Assembly (NCBI GenBank): GCA_021464245.1
Contig: JADCRB010000016.1
Coordinates: 1,436,348-1,500,347, forward strand
Origin: Carallia brachiata
Taxonomy: Eukaryota > Streptophyta > Magnoliopsida > Malpighiales > Rhizophoraceae
Length of the DNA stretch: 64,000 nucleotides
Direction: 5' to 3'
This document shows positions 46,990 to 59,612 of the stretch, one piece after another. Positions within the stretch are counted from its first letter, which is position 1. The number at the start of each line of letters is the position of its first letter. The position numbers were made by a program, and so were the translations under genes. The notes under the pieces were generated by a model. It made no database searches and was not told where the DNA came from. It saw only the letters and a program-made list of their open reading frames with translations.

Positions 46990-48350
46990 TTGCAATTCAA
47001 AAGAAAAAAAAATTTGATTTTTTAATGCATATTAAAAAAAAAACCATTAAGTAAATTGAGCTTACTACTTTTCTTGGTACTCTAACATCAATTTTGGATT
47101 TGCAAGTTCTTTGATTATGGACAAATTGTCTACATTTGCTGCAAATAACTTGAAGTCCTTTTCTAGTAGTTTTATAAGGATTGACAGCTTTACCTTCATC
47201 TTGCTTCCTTACTTTTTTGGACCATTCAACTCTTTTTTTAATCAATAGTGGCAACATTAGGTCACAATTTGTCACTTCTGGCCAGTATTGCTCTCTAGGT
47301 ACTGGAAAAATGTTTTTTGTTTATATGCCACAAGATAGGTTTTCACACTGTTTATATTATCAACAAAGTCTTCAAGTTTTCTTCCAACTTTAAGAATTGC
47401 AACCACGATACGTTAACATGGAATTCCAGTATGATCCGACTATTGGCACAAGCAAGTTCTTTTGTCTAAGTCAACTACATTTTGCCCACCCAAAAAATGA
47501 ACAACCTCAAATGACTTATTTCCTCCAAAATATACAATACACATGTTGCTCGCACCTTTTATCTTTTCCAATTTGTTTTGTATCCTTGGAGGAGGATGAC
47601 CTTTGTACTGTTGCATGCCCTTCCTTTTAGCACATAATCTCTCTATGATTGTTCTTCTTATTATCTCTAGCATAGTCAACATAGGTTTGTCTCTAACTTC
47701 TTTGATGTATGATAAAAAGTCTTAATCATGTTGTTAAGGAGGCTATCACATTTCACCCTTGGATCTTGTTTATGCTTGCACCATAACCTTGTGCTAAGGA
47801 TTAAAAGACTTGATTTGAAATGCACTCTTGTCTTGGGTGGGAGATGCACGTATCCTTCAACCACATTTCTCTTTACATATGACAGTAATTTATTTCCTTT
47901 CCTTGTATACAATGAATATCAAACCCATTCTCCAAGTATAACTATTTTCAAGCTTTTCTAAATGTTATCAAGGAATCAAATATCATATCCTTCTTCAAAA
48001 TAATGTTACTTTTAAAATCAACTCTAGCACTGTACTCAAGAAATCTCCCTCTTTTCCTCCCCTCATTATTACTTTCATCTACACTACCCATCTCATCTCA
48101 ATCTGCGTAGTTAGACTTTGCCTCAATTGATTCTTCCATGTCAACAAGGATTAAAGAGCTGTTAGGGCCTTTTGCTTCTACTGACCTATACAAAAATTTG
48201 TTCACTTCTCTCATTGAATTGGGTTGTAATCCAATATAAAAAATCTCTTCATTCTTTTTATCACTATCTGTATAATCACTAAAATCTTCCCTTCTATTAT
48301 CCTCCTCCTCATTACCATCATATGAAGGATCATCAAAAACCATCATCAAG
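46990..48350 (-). pseudogene. MULE transposase remnant, catalytic core missing
   Basis: On the minus strand, from 48350 down, an acidic N-terminal part (DNRREDFSDYTDSDKKNEE) leads to a block with FLEYSARVDFKSNIILKKDM. Then, after about 47912, the C-terminal half appears: DPRVKCDSLLNNM, MLEIIRRTIIERLCAKR, GMQQYKGHPPPRIQNKLEKI, FEVVHFLGGQNVVDLDKRTC (start of the SWIM zinc finger) and a terminal zinc knuckle CSKCRQFVHNQRTC. The DDE core expected between these halves is absent, and frames shift several times. It cannot act as a transposase. Confidence 0.8.
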
Positions 48351-49662
48351 AGTATCTCCTCTATATCTATATGCCATAGCTCTCATGAACATCAACCATC
48401 TCATTTGCTGTAATGTTTTTTACATGTACAAGTGCAAAAAACATAAAACAAGTTAGTAAAAGAATTTCTTAAAAAACTAAAATATTTGTGTGAATAGTAG
48501 ATAATTACTTTAGAAATGAGGCAATAATAAATTTAATGACATTCAAAAAAACCCAAAGAAAAAGGTTTGATGAAAATGAGCAATCAAAAATTAAAATGGG
48601 GAACTAGTAAAAAAGGGTATATCTTCGTTGTAAGCTATTGTTAGCAAGAGCAACGAAAAATGCCTAGACTTCACACATGAGAAGTACTCCTTGCTGATGA
48701 GGAAGAAGAATTGGCAACGGTGAAGCTAAAGAAGAGGGTTTGATGAAAATAGAGGGAGTAACTAGAGGAGTGCGTGATGACTGTTTAAACAACCATTAAT
48801 CGAGAACTCAAAAGAAAAAGTTATAATCAGACTGGGAAACAACTCCACCTTTTTTTTTTTCCTATTTCATTTGTTCTACTTTCACATTATTATTAATATA
48901 AGAATTAGTGATGGTCGACAATTAGTGGGTTTACCAATAGAATCCGAAAATTAAAAAAAAAAAAGGCTATAATGACAAACGTTGTGTCGCCTTTTAACCT
49001 TCTCTTCACTAAAGAAAGATCTGCTTGTCGTCTTTTAAAGGGAAAACAATTCAAAAAGAAACAAAATGGAAAGGATGCGATTTGGTCAAGGATTTATGGT
49101 TTTTTTAGAGCGAAAGAGAGAGCAAGAGGGAGTGCCCAAAAGAGTCAGTTGTGGAAAATCAAAAGAATAAAATGAAATTTTATGATTTTATTTAGGGATG
49201 ACAATTTTACCAGTATCCGTCGGGAATTATTCGACCCCGTCCTGACGGGTACGGGGTCAAATTGAATTGACCGGGGAACGGGGCGGGGATCCCTGTTCCC
49301 CCTTTTTTTTAGCAGGTATGGGGATGAGTTTGGGTTTATCTATCTCTGTCCCCATACCTGCCCCGTTTTCTTTTTTTTTTTTAATTTTTTATTTATTTTA
49401 TAATCTTTATTATTTTTTAATCATCAATGCATTGTGTGCAGTCCTTTTACTCTTCGGTCTTCAACTCATAACCTAGAAATCGTTTTGCGCCACACACTGC
49501 ACACATCTCAACCCATAAACACCGGCCACACTGCACACTGCAAAGAAATCAATTTATCATTCCAAATTTCCAACTTGTTTTCCATATCTCTGATATGAAA
49601 TTTCAAATGAAAAGTGCTTTTAAATCTTGATCCCTTCCTGTTTTCTTCTCTTCATATAATGA

Positions 49663-49788
<126 letters not shown>

Positions 49789-50627
49789 TAACCTAAATTA
49801 TTCTCCCAAAACTCTTCGTGGGTCTGTTTGTTTGTCTTGATGAGCAAAATGTATCGCCTTTAAGGTTCCTTTGGGTTTTTTAGGTTCGTTTTGCTATTGA
49901 CTGTGTTTTGCAATTTTTTTTTTAACTTTTTATCTGTTTGATTGTCGAGAAACTGATTTGATGCTGCTGATTGAATTATGTAAGAACTTAATTGCTTGTT
50001 GGAATTATTTTGGATTTTGTTTGCCTTTTTGTTTTCGCTATATATTCTTTTGGGTTTTAGTAAAAGCTTAAGCATGTGTGCTTTTGGAGATCTTGGGCTT
50101 GTTGAACTATAAATTTTAAAAACTCAGTTTGGACTAAATAGTAAAGAATTCAAGAAGAAAATAAGGGCCTCTGTTAGTCTTTTCTGTTGTTTATATTGTT
50201 TTGGATTAATATGGTCATTGCAATTTCGGTTGGGGATAAGTAGAAAAGACGTTCTAGTAGTTGTTCATTGGGTCAGAACTCTTATAAAATTACTGCTTTT
50301 AGACCCCTGTAGTTGTTCTAGTAGTTTTTTGTGGGTCTTGCAGTCCACATATTCTAAAACTGGCCAAGCATAATAATGTGAAGATAATTTAACTTGTACT
50401 ACACCAATGTGCACTAAAACTTTCTTTCGATGATGGAGTGAAGTTCTTATTGCATACATTTATGCAATATCATAAACTACATTTCAAAGATTTAAATATC
50501 ATAATAAGTCATGAAGATCAAAATATATTTTAAACTAAGACTAGTCAAATTGGCATTTGTCGATGTTCCAAAGCATCTGGGAACATCATTTGGATGTCAG
50601 CATAAATAAAGATACTATCAGCTTCTA

Positions 50628-50760
50628 CTCTTGTTGGTAAGGATGACCTTCAGCTTGTCGGTGGTGAAGGCGGGATTTAGAATACTTCCATGCCTGGCCC
50701 ACTCTGATCCATATATCACAACCAATCCATTCCCTGTTAGTGTTGATAGCAGTCCTCTGT
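50628..50760 (-). pseudogene. Captured cytochrome P450 fragment inside the hAT element
   Basis: The minus-strand frame reads LLSTLTGNGLVVIYGSEWAR then HGSILNPAFTTDKLKVI. This is the helix C region of plant CYP72-clan P450s (G.GL....G..W...R...NPAF....LK). The surrounding frame has no further P450 motif, and the heme-binding region is absent. It lies antisense to the ubiquitin fragment. Confidence 0.75.
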
Positions 50761-51680
50761 TCTCAGGTTTGACATAAAAAATGCTTCTAATAGAATCAAG
50801 AGGTCGCAACCTGCAAAGTGCAGAAACTTGGACTTCACATAACAGAAGCGCAGAACCACAAAGCTGCTCCAACAAAATCTGCAGAATGTGCAGTAAAACG
50901 TACTGCAATATTGCAAACAGCAGTTACAGCAATAAGAGAAACTGCGGAAGTGCAGAATTGCAAAAAAAAGTGCTAAAAAAAATATAGCAGAAAATATTTT
51001 AAATATTCTTAAATGTTTTTTTTTTTTTTTTTTTTTGCAGAAAGTCAGTGTTCCCAAACTCAAGATCAAGAATTGATAAAGTGAAAGATGGAACTCGATG
51101 GTTATGCCTTAAAGTGGTCGATTCTGCCATGTCATTCTTGTTAGTTTTCTTTAAATTTCCATAGAATAAATTTTTGCCTTCAGTGTTTGTATTTTGGAGC
51201 ATTGCTTTGATGGGGATACTCTTCCAGTTGGCTTTGTAATATTGAATCATTTGGAATTTCTTTTGTGCTAAATTGAAGTTATTTGAGGTCAAATGATCTT
51301 CTAGACTATACATTATTTTTGTAAATAAAAGCTTACTTAGGATTGGGACACTCTTACCCTAAACTTTTTTTTTTTACCAAAAAAAAAAAATAACTATCAT
51401 AAAATAGAGGAAATCATAGTATAATTGAACTTCAATTATTGAAGCAAACTCAATTTAGCTGAGGAAGTCGTACCATAATATATGACTTTTTTAATTTTTA
51501 TTTAGACGGGTATGAGGCGGGGATGGGGATCTCCGGTCCCCAGCGGGTACGGGGACGGAAATTAAAATTTCATACTCACCGAGGACGGGGACAAGGACGG
51601 GACCGAGGATAATGTTGATAAATGGGTACGGGAAACAGGAGTGGCATCCACGTTCCCGACCCTTCCCATTTTCATTCCTA

Positions 51681-51857
51681 ATTTTATTTGGAAAGTAATT
51701 CTCAATAATAGAAAAATAGACATCGTTAATGAAACTAATGGAGAGGGCATTTAATTGCCAAATTTATGAACCATAAGCATTTTATGATACAAATTGAAAC
51801 TACGGAGGATTGGACGCAAAAAGAAAAAACTACATGGAGGTGCGGTGGATTTAACCC
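51681..51857. repeat. Right terminal inverted repeat of the MULE (outer part)
   Basis: Inverted match to 45753-45925. Its inner continuation lies on the far side of the hAT insertion, at about 49120-49192. Confidence 0.8.
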
Positions 51858-51866
51858 TTGATAATA

Positions 51867-52984
51867 ATAAAGAAGAAGTAATATTAATATTATTATAAAG
51901 GGATTAATATTGCAGAGATTATAAAATATTCAATATCAAAAATATAAATTATTATTATTATTGTCAAATTATTATTTTAATATTTTTATTTTAAAGTCTG
52001 TGTTATCTTTTTTTTAAAATTTTTCTCCAATATATCATTTTCTTTAAATTTTGGTTGAAGTTAGTAGATAGTTGGATTAATTATGAGAGAAATATAAATA
52101 ATTGATGTCTTGCATGTGAGAATCATGATTTTTATAGATGTAAGAATCATATAAATAAATTTTAAAAAATAAAGATAAAATTATCAAAAATTAACATTAC
52201 AATAAAAATCAACTACTTAATTATTATTCTCATATATTAAACAAATACCCACCTAAGAGATTTTTGAGAGGAAGATAAGGGCACATAGAGGCCAACAACG
52301 AACTCCAATGCAATTAAAACCTATTGGAAAAACTGTTGATATTTTACCGAACACGCTTCTCAGACACAATTGCAATTGGACAACACTCAAACTTAGGTTT
52401 TTTTTTTTTTTTTTTTTTTACAGAACACCCAAACTTAAGTTAAAAATTTAAAAATAGGTAAGCCTCAGAAAGTCCTAAAGTTTGAAAGATTTTTATAATT
52501 GAATTTTAATTTTTTAGAATTTTTTTTTTCTAAAATATTAATTATTATTCAATATAAATCTTTTTTTTTTGGGTAGAAAATAGGTCAAAAGGTTGGACAC
52601 ATAATTTAATCTAATTGAGGCAGCAAAAAAAATATCTAAATAGGTTTCTAAAATACAAAAATATATTACAGGCATATATTGTTGAATTTCCTTTGTTTCT
52701 CTAACATATAAAAAGTAAAAATCCTAAATTTTTTCTAGGCGAATTTATATTATTTCAGTTATTAAAAACTTTTTTTTTTTTTTTTTTTGAGAAATTATAC
52801 TAACCCTTAAAATGGTCCAATTGCCAAAATCTCTTTGAGACCCAAGTTTATCCCGCTACAACAAACATTGAGTTCGCAGGCATTTAAAAACACAAAAAGC
52901 AAATATACCCATAAAAAAAAAAAAAAAAAAAACAGCAGCAAAGAGCAATTTAATCCTAAGAATCGAAATCAATAGGGAGAAGTG
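51867..52984. other. Upstream region of the SHH2-like gene
   Basis: AT-rich with long T runs (about 52399-52419 and 52770-52788) and an A run at about 52913-52932, the latter inside the presumed 5'UTR. No coding signal and no clear TATA box can be picked among many AT words. The transcription start is probably near 52850-52950. Confidence 0.4.
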
Positions 52985-55900
52985 ATGGGTCGACCTCCCA
53001 GTAATGGCGGCCCTTCGTTTCGGTTCATGCCCAATGAGGTTCCTCCTTTCCTTCTTCAATTTTCTTTCGAAATCCTGACATATATTTTTTTTCTTTTTTT
53101 TTTTTTTTTTTTCATGCTGATTCACTTTCACACATGCACACAGAGATCTGCGTATCTTCCCTTATTTTTATTTTTTATTTTTTTTTTTTTTTTATGTTTT
53201 GGTTTCTATGTGTTCTGCAGTAGGAAATAATTTGTGGGTTGGTCCTATATTTTCTGGGTTTGTCGTCTTGATGTCACTGACAAAGATCTTTCTTTTCCTT
53301 TTTATGTATTGTTGGGTATTTTGCTTTTGCTTTGGGTTTTACTTAACATGATGTTTGTGACTGAATTGTGAGTTTAAAAATTCATGCTTCAATTTTCCTG
53401 AAATGTTCTTTTTTCTTCTCTTCTTCTTTGTTGTTTCTTACTTTCTATTAGACAACTTTATTTATAAGCAATTTTTTAAGCTTTTTGGGTGTTTGGGAGT
53501 GTCAGCGTTGAGTGATGGTTTTGTAATTCGTTTTTGAATAATTTTCTTGCTCACTGTAATAATTTTCTGGCTTGATTAAATTTGGATTTGAAAAGCATCC
53601 AAATCTATTGTGTTTTTTTTTTTTTTTTCATCTCTTTTTAATTCTGCATTGGAAAATAAGTTGCACTAAGAGCCCTTTTCAGCTTTTGGAATGAAATGCA
53701 TGTCGAATAGGATTTAGCTGTATGTTATAAACTGCAAAGTGATGTGCTTTGGCTTACCTCTTTAAGGTTTCGGAGATGGAAATTATTTTGCAAGAGCATC
53801 AGAATGCAATGCCAGCTCGGGAGGTTCTTATAGCTCTTGCTGAGAAATTCAGGTGTGCAGGTTTTTCAATCTTACAACTAACTGTACATAAATAGTCAGG
53901 TTGTTATTTGGATTGGAGATTTTAATTTGTTTATTCTGCCCACTCATAGTGAATCTCCTGATCGAAAAGGGAAGATTGTTGTGCAAATGAAACAAGTGAG
54001 ACTTTTCTTTGCCATTTTATTTTCCCTTTTTTAATGAGGAAGCTTTTAGAATTAATGTCTCATGCGGGACCTCAATTACAGGTTTGGAATTGGTTCCAAA
54101 ATAGACGGTATGCAATAAGGGCTAAATCGAGTAAGCCCCCTGTGAAATTAGATGTTACACCTATGCCTCGCGATGATTCGGCTCCAGGGAGGATTTTGCC
54201 TCAACCTGTAGCTACTGTTGTACCAGCCCCTGTTCCTGCAAGTGTCACTGCTCCTACAGGTGAATGGAAATTTTGAGGGCCTGCCCCAACTACTCTCTCC
54301 CCACTCTCTTTATTTACTTTGGACATAATCATTTGCTAATTCTTTTGGTATTTGTCCAAATTAAGGCCCATAAGGTAGACAAGGTTGCCACCTGGTTGAA
54401 TATGTTTCCTCTATTTCGCACACAGCTTCTTTAGATTTTAAGATGCCAAACACATTGGGTTGGATGAATTTGTGATTTTTGTTGAACAACGATACTCTTA
54501 GTTTACCAAGGTTGAGTGTTATCATTCAAAATTTACTGTTAGCCACTGATAGCATTGATTACGCACTTAATTTGCTCATATAAGCTTAGGTTGGCCTGTC
54601 ATTTGCATCGAATTATTATTCTTTATCTCTGCACCCATTGACGTGAAACTGTGGGTAGAATGTCTTGAAAACTTGCTTGAGATAAAGAAATCATAAGAAG
54701 AACTAATGCCTATTTATCTGCCATTCAACATCCATTCTTATTCAAGATGATACCAGATTATGAGGTTGGGTGACAAATGTTCAACAAGGGTCTACACTTG
54801 CTTTACTCTTAAAGCTTCTTCACTGTATGTCAGTCCATTAGTTCACTCTTTTTGGTGTTGTTGTTCTATCTGCCCTTTCTCTTTGGAACATATGAGAACA
54901 AGACAATATATTGGAGCATCCTAGAAATCTTATAATTGGCATTGACTTATTTTGAAAGAAAAACGCATATTCAGTTTGTCGAACTGTTAAATGCTATTAA
55001 AGAGTTTTACAGTGTTATGTTTTGTAAGCATTTCCGAGTAAGCATTTTTTTCCCCTACCCTTTTAGTTTTTTTGAATTAAATGATCATGATCAGATTGAG
55101 TTGGAGCCTGCTTAAATGGCATCTGGGTTACTGATTCTGCCACTACTTTTCAATGTCTATGTATCTTGCAAAGCTCTTCGTGCTGATGGCCCATTCTTCA
55201 TATCATTCTTTCTTAGATCTGTTTGCTTCATTTTTTTAAACAGTAACCAGCATGGGAAGGACGACTGCTGAAAATTCTTACATGGAATATGAAGCCAAAT
55301 CTGCAAGGGATGGTGCATGGTGAGTGTTTTTGCACCATTCTTTCGTGGACTGGTAGTGCTGAAATTTTATTTTTCTCAACATTGGAACTGGCCGCATTCT
55401 TTTCTTTGTTTTTGCTTTGTTTTTGCCTAGTAGTTTTAATTTTATTATTTTTTTAAATCAGGTATGATGTTGCGAGCTTCCTGTCCGAAAGATATTTGGA
55501 CACAAGTGATCCGGTAGATATTTGGACTCATATGTTGTTTTTTTAATGATTTAACAGGAGCTACTTTTTTAATAGATCTTTTTTGTGACATGCTCTGCTA
55601 TTCATTGTTTCTTGATTTGAGTTTGTCCATGGCTGTGCAGCATCTTTTGTGATTGAAATGCTTTATTAAATGATATTCTCATGCTATTATATTATATTTT
55701 TTTCCTTGATAAAGGAATAAGTTTCTTTCTTACATTGGATGGTTTTAAAAAGCAGAAACCTGTAAATCACATGCTAGCTTTTTACCATGCTAAAGGCTTA
55801 CAACAATCAGTTTAGTAGCCCCTATATATGAGTGACCATCCTGATACATGAAGGAATGGCCTATGGAGGTCTCTTTTAGGGTGCTGAAATATATCTGCTT

Positions 55901-58800
55901 AGAGATTCCATTGACTCCTGCTGAATTTGCACCAATCTGTGATGAGAATAAATTTAGCTGTTTGCCACCTGGAAATTAAAGGTTTGCTTTTTTTAAATAG
56001 AATTAAAAAAAATGTTCTAGGTGACTTGCTTGGCCATGCTAATCCAAATTTATTGCGTTACTGGTTCAGGAAGTATTGGTTCGATTTGCTGGTTTTGGAC
56101 CAGAGGAGGATGAGTGGCTTAACATTCACAAGCATGTGAGGCAGCGGTCTCTGCCTTGTGAAGCATCAGAATGTGTTGCAGTTCTTCCAGGAGACCTTAT
56201 ACTCTGTTTTCAGGTAAACAGGAGAACAACTACTACTACAACAATGAGAAAGCCATAATTCCAAATTTAGTTGGCCTCGCTACATGAATCTTTTTCTTGC
56301 CATTTTGTTGTATTATGACCTAAGCTTGGAGTGAGATTTAATTGTTCTATGACTGTTGCTAACTAAGGATCCCCAAGTCAATCTTGGCCGTCTTCTCCCT
56401 CTTGTTCTGCCACCCACTCTGATTTGGAAAAGAAATGGGAAAAGAAGGCCAGATGCCTGATATGTTCTCAATTTCGTAATCCAGGCACCCAGTTATTGCA
56501 GCATAAGAAAGCTAACTTCGATAATCCATTAGTTGAGAAGTAGAGCTTATAATCATGGAATTTTAAGAAATGCAAATGATTATTTAAAATAAGAAGACTT
56601 TAGAGGTTCTATAACGCATGAAAACAACTGGAAATTATGTGAGGGAATAAAAGACATCATAGATTCCTATATTTTAGTCCAGAACAACCTTCTTGATGTT
56701 CTTAGTTGATTCACCATCAAAATGCTAATGAATCTTCAGGAAGGCAAAGATCAGGCACTTTACTTTGATGCACATGTTCTTGACGCGCAAAGAAGAAGGC
56801 ATGATGTAAGAGGTTGCCGTTGTAGGTTCTTGGTGCGCTATGATCATGACCACTCTGAGGTATATTTGTGTTCCTTTTTTTTGCCCCCTTTTCGTGTGCT
56901 TTTTCTTGCTTCATAGTTGTATGTGCTTTTGGATGTTCCGCGTATAGACCATTCTGATGATTGGTAGCTTTATTGTAATGTCTGATGGTAACATCTCCTC
57001 AGGAACAGCAGAGCAATTGTTTTTTCAATCTCTTTTGTGATTTTAACTGTTACACAAAATGGAACCGTAAAGATGTTACAATGCAACATATTGACACATG
57101 TTTATCTTCACTAACAAGCAGTATGGAATTCTGTGTACCAATGAGCCATAGCTCAATTGGTACTAGAGTTGCCCCATAACTGAAGGTCTCAAGTTCGAGT
57201 CCAGTTGCAGTTGATCAACCAAAAAAAAAAAAAAAATTTCTCTGCATTCATTGAAATGGAAGTTGTGTAGCTGAGATGAAAATGCTTAGATGGATGTGTG
57301 CTCACTCCAGGAGGGATCGGATAAGAAATGACGATATTTGTAACAAAATAGGTGTAAAACCTATTGGATATAAATTGAGAGAGTGATATATGTGTTGGTT
57401 TGGACATGTCCAACATAGATTAACAAATGCTCCAATTAGAAGAGGTCTTTAAATATAGGTTAGCAACAAGAGAGGGAGAGGAATAGCTAGCTTAACTTGG
57501 GAATCTTTAGTTAGGAAGGATTTAAAACAATTAGGTCTTACACCTAACTTAGTGCATAATAGAATAGAATCGCGAGAAAAGATGCATATAGCCAACCTCA
57601 ATTAAATTTGGGATTAAGACTTTGTTGTCATTGTAATACTGAAATGGAAGTCGTTTGACAATGCTTGTAGTTAAAGGTAGAGGATTGCATGTTTCAACTA
57701 AAGCTATAGGTCACAAAATATTTTCTTTTGTTAAAGGATGAGGAAATGCTTATGCTGAAGAAATGGATGCACAAAAGATTGTTATGAGCATTTTTTTTTT
57801 TTGTCATTATGTACAATTCTCTTATAGGAATTTGTGAAGATAACAAGATTCTTTAACACTATGGATTCTTCAAATGATAAAAGTCTCGATCTTCATATAC
57901 ATTTTACCTTTGTTAAACTTTAATGGAGATGGAATTTTGCTTTCATAATGTTTCACATAACTTGCTTTTATATGATGGTACAATTTGGGTTTGGGATTTG
58001 AAAGGGTGTTTTCAATGCACGAGACTTCCACATTGTGCTGGAAAAGGTTCAGATGTATGCAGCCACTCCCACATTGGGTTTAGGAAATAATTTTGTTTAT
58101 ATATCTGTGTAGATTTGTTTTTAGTATATCGGAAAACCTAATGTACATTTTATCATGCATGATGTGGTTTGAATAGTTTCCTTCTGTTTTGGTTGTTCTG
58201 CATTTAATCCTAGAGAGCTGAGTTGAATATCTCATGAATTTTGCAATCTGTGATGTTTTCTTGTAATCTTCTGAAACCCAGGAAATTGTGCCATTGAGGA
58301 AGGTTTGTCGTAGGCCTGAAACTGATTACAGGTTGCAACAACTTCATGCTTCAAACGATTTGACCCCAGCTGACAAGCAGAAAACCACTGTAAATCCTTC
58401 TACAATTGGTGCCCAAAAAGTTGCTGTTTCTGCTGCTGAAATGATGCAGAAGCAACGCACTGCAGATGTAACCATGATGGTCCCAGTTGTACAGGCCAAT
58501 GTTTCTCTGCCGGAAAAAACCAAAATTCCAGAACAAAAAGTTGCTGAAATTAGTAGTGCTGCCAGTGCTGGTAATCCTAGCATTCCAGCCACCCCTGCTG
58601 TGTTGATCACTGGTACTGCTCCAAGCAGTGCACCTGTTGGGTCCAGAGAGAACATGGTTACTCCAACCAGTGCAGCTGTTGGCTCTGGAGGGAACATAGT
58701 TGCCCCAACCGGTGCGCTTGTTGGGTCTGGAGGGAATGCAGTTGCTCCAACTAGTGTGGCTGTTGCCTCTAGGGAGAACATAGAGGGAGGAAAGTTGTAG
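52985..58800 (+). CDS. SHH2: SAWADEE homeodomain protein (SHH2-like)
   Basis: Plant chromatin reader related to SHH1/DTF1, which reads histone H3 and recruits RNA polymerase IV in RNA-directed DNA methylation. The start [18 protein letters not shown] is typical of the SHH2 side. Coding exons: 52985-53038, 53767-53852, 53950-53995, 54082-54259, 55244-55319, 55462-55513, 56070-56213, 56740-56859 and 58282-58800. All have GT-AG borders, and the phases join without a lesion to give 424 residues. The homeodomain-like part (about residues 18-80) ends in [15 protein letters not shown]. The SAWADEE domain (about 135-275) contains [37 protein letters not shown] and a His/Cys group ([12 protein letters not shown]) fitting its zinc site. 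The C-terminal 130 residues are A/V/P/T-rich with a 14-residue tandem repeat. SHH1 versus SHH2 identity is less sure than the family. Confidence 0.85.
56225..56335 (-). mobile_element. RTE-type LINE 3' end in SHH2 intron 7
   Basis: CAACTACTACTACAACAATGAGAAAGCC...CCAAATTTAGTTGGC is the reverse of a plant RTE 3' end (CCAAATTTGGGAT..AAGGCTTTGTTGTTG type). Only about 110 bases remain. It begins almost at the splice donor of exon 7. Confidence 0.5.
57143..57236 (+). mobile_element. tRNA-derived SINE in SHH2 intron 8
   Basis: Box A-like TAGCTCAATTGGT (57149-57161) and box B-like GTTCGAGTCC (57193-57202) lie at tRNA spacing and are followed by a poly-A run (57221-57236). The sequence does not fold as a full tRNA with an acceptor stem, so a SINE is the better reading than a tRNA gene. 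Confidence 0.65.
57273..57640 (+). mobile_element. RTE-type LINE ORF end fragment in SHH2 intron 8
   Basis: The plus frame reads [20 protein letters not shown] then, after an in-frame [21 protein letters not shown]. This is the C-terminal segment of plant RTE/L1-type reverse transcriptase ORFs (MLRWM.G.TR.DRIRN, ...RWFGHV.RRP..APVRR). The 3' end GGGATTAAGACTTTGTTGTCATTG resembles the RTE tail. It is dead, with stops. Confidence 0.75.
58636..58800 (+). repeat. 42-bp tandem repeat coding for 14-residue units in SHH2
   Basis: Three full units (58636-58677, 58678-58719 and 58720-58761) and a partial fourth to the stop. Each unit reads like [13 protein letters not shown] plus one residue, with R-E replacing G-G in units 1 and 4. 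It is in frame and forms the extreme C-terminus of the protein. Confidence 0.9.
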
Positions 58801-59250
58801 GCTGATATGAGGCCTATTTCATTCTGTCCCTTTCTTGATCTTGCCTCGTCGCCCTGGTGTAGGTTGGTCAAGAATTTGACACCTGAACTCTTCGAACAAG
58901 CTTTCTCCATGTCTCCTAGAAATTACATTGATGAAGGATGCCTGGAGAGCCCTATGAGCAAGATGGCATGTAGATAGTGCAATTTTGCTAGTGTTGTCAG
59001 CCTTCTAATATTCAATTACGTTAACAAGTTACATGTCTGTAACCTTAATTACACTATGATTAGCCTAACAGTGTGGTGGCGTACCTTTTCCGTTGGCTTC
59101 TTAGGATTCATCTTGTGATTTTGAAGAACACGATTGTAGTTTGCTCCAATCACATTTTTTGAGTTCTTGGAAGCCAAATGAATGTTTCTTTGTCTCTGTT
59201 TCTAAAATGTTGGTTAGCTTTTTTTTTGAGTAATGTCTCATTTGTTTTAT
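58801..59250 (+). other. 3'UTR and downstream flank of the SHH2-like gene
   Basis: GC content falls gradually after the TAG. No further coding exon is seen. The 3' end probably lies within the next 300-400 bases, but no polyadenylation signal can be chosen with confidence. Confidence 0.4.
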
Positions 59251-59254
59251 CCCC

Positions 59255-59480
59255 AACCATGGATTTGAGAACCGAATTGGACCGATGTGTTCAATTGGAG
59301 AACTGGACCGATGTGTTCAATCAAAAAAACTGAGAATCGGTTCACGGTTGTCTGGTTATGCCATAAAACGGGAGTGTCAAAGAACCAAAGGAAAAATTGG
59401 AAAACTGACTCGTTCAATCAGAAACTAATAAACTGGACTAGTATTTCCTGATTTGGTTGGTTAGTAAAGGTTGATCTGGT
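59255..59480. repeat. CCGGTT-family-related repeat, left part
   Basis: Contains GAACCGAATTGGACCGATGTG twice, GAATCGGTTCACGG and GTTCAATCAGAAAC words. The right-end type sequence of this family (ATACCAGTTTTACGGTTGAACCAG...AATAACCGGTTCAGTTATTAAAGCC) lies at 61119-61200. The two may be ends of one element interrupted by the LINE insertion at 59613-60550, or two separate copies. Confidence 0.45.
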
Positions 59481-59612
59481 GCATTCTAAATGTGCCACAT
59501 CACCCATACAATTTAATCTAAATTGACTACGGACGCGCATTTGGTTTCCCAAGGTTGCGACCTGCATAGCCAAAGGCCACCTTGGGAGTTGAAAAGATTA
59601 AATGGCCCTCTC

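Noticed and set aside
57149..57202. Possible tRNA gene (box A and box B)
   Set aside because: There is no acceptor stem pairing, and a poly-A tail follows, so it is read as a SINE.
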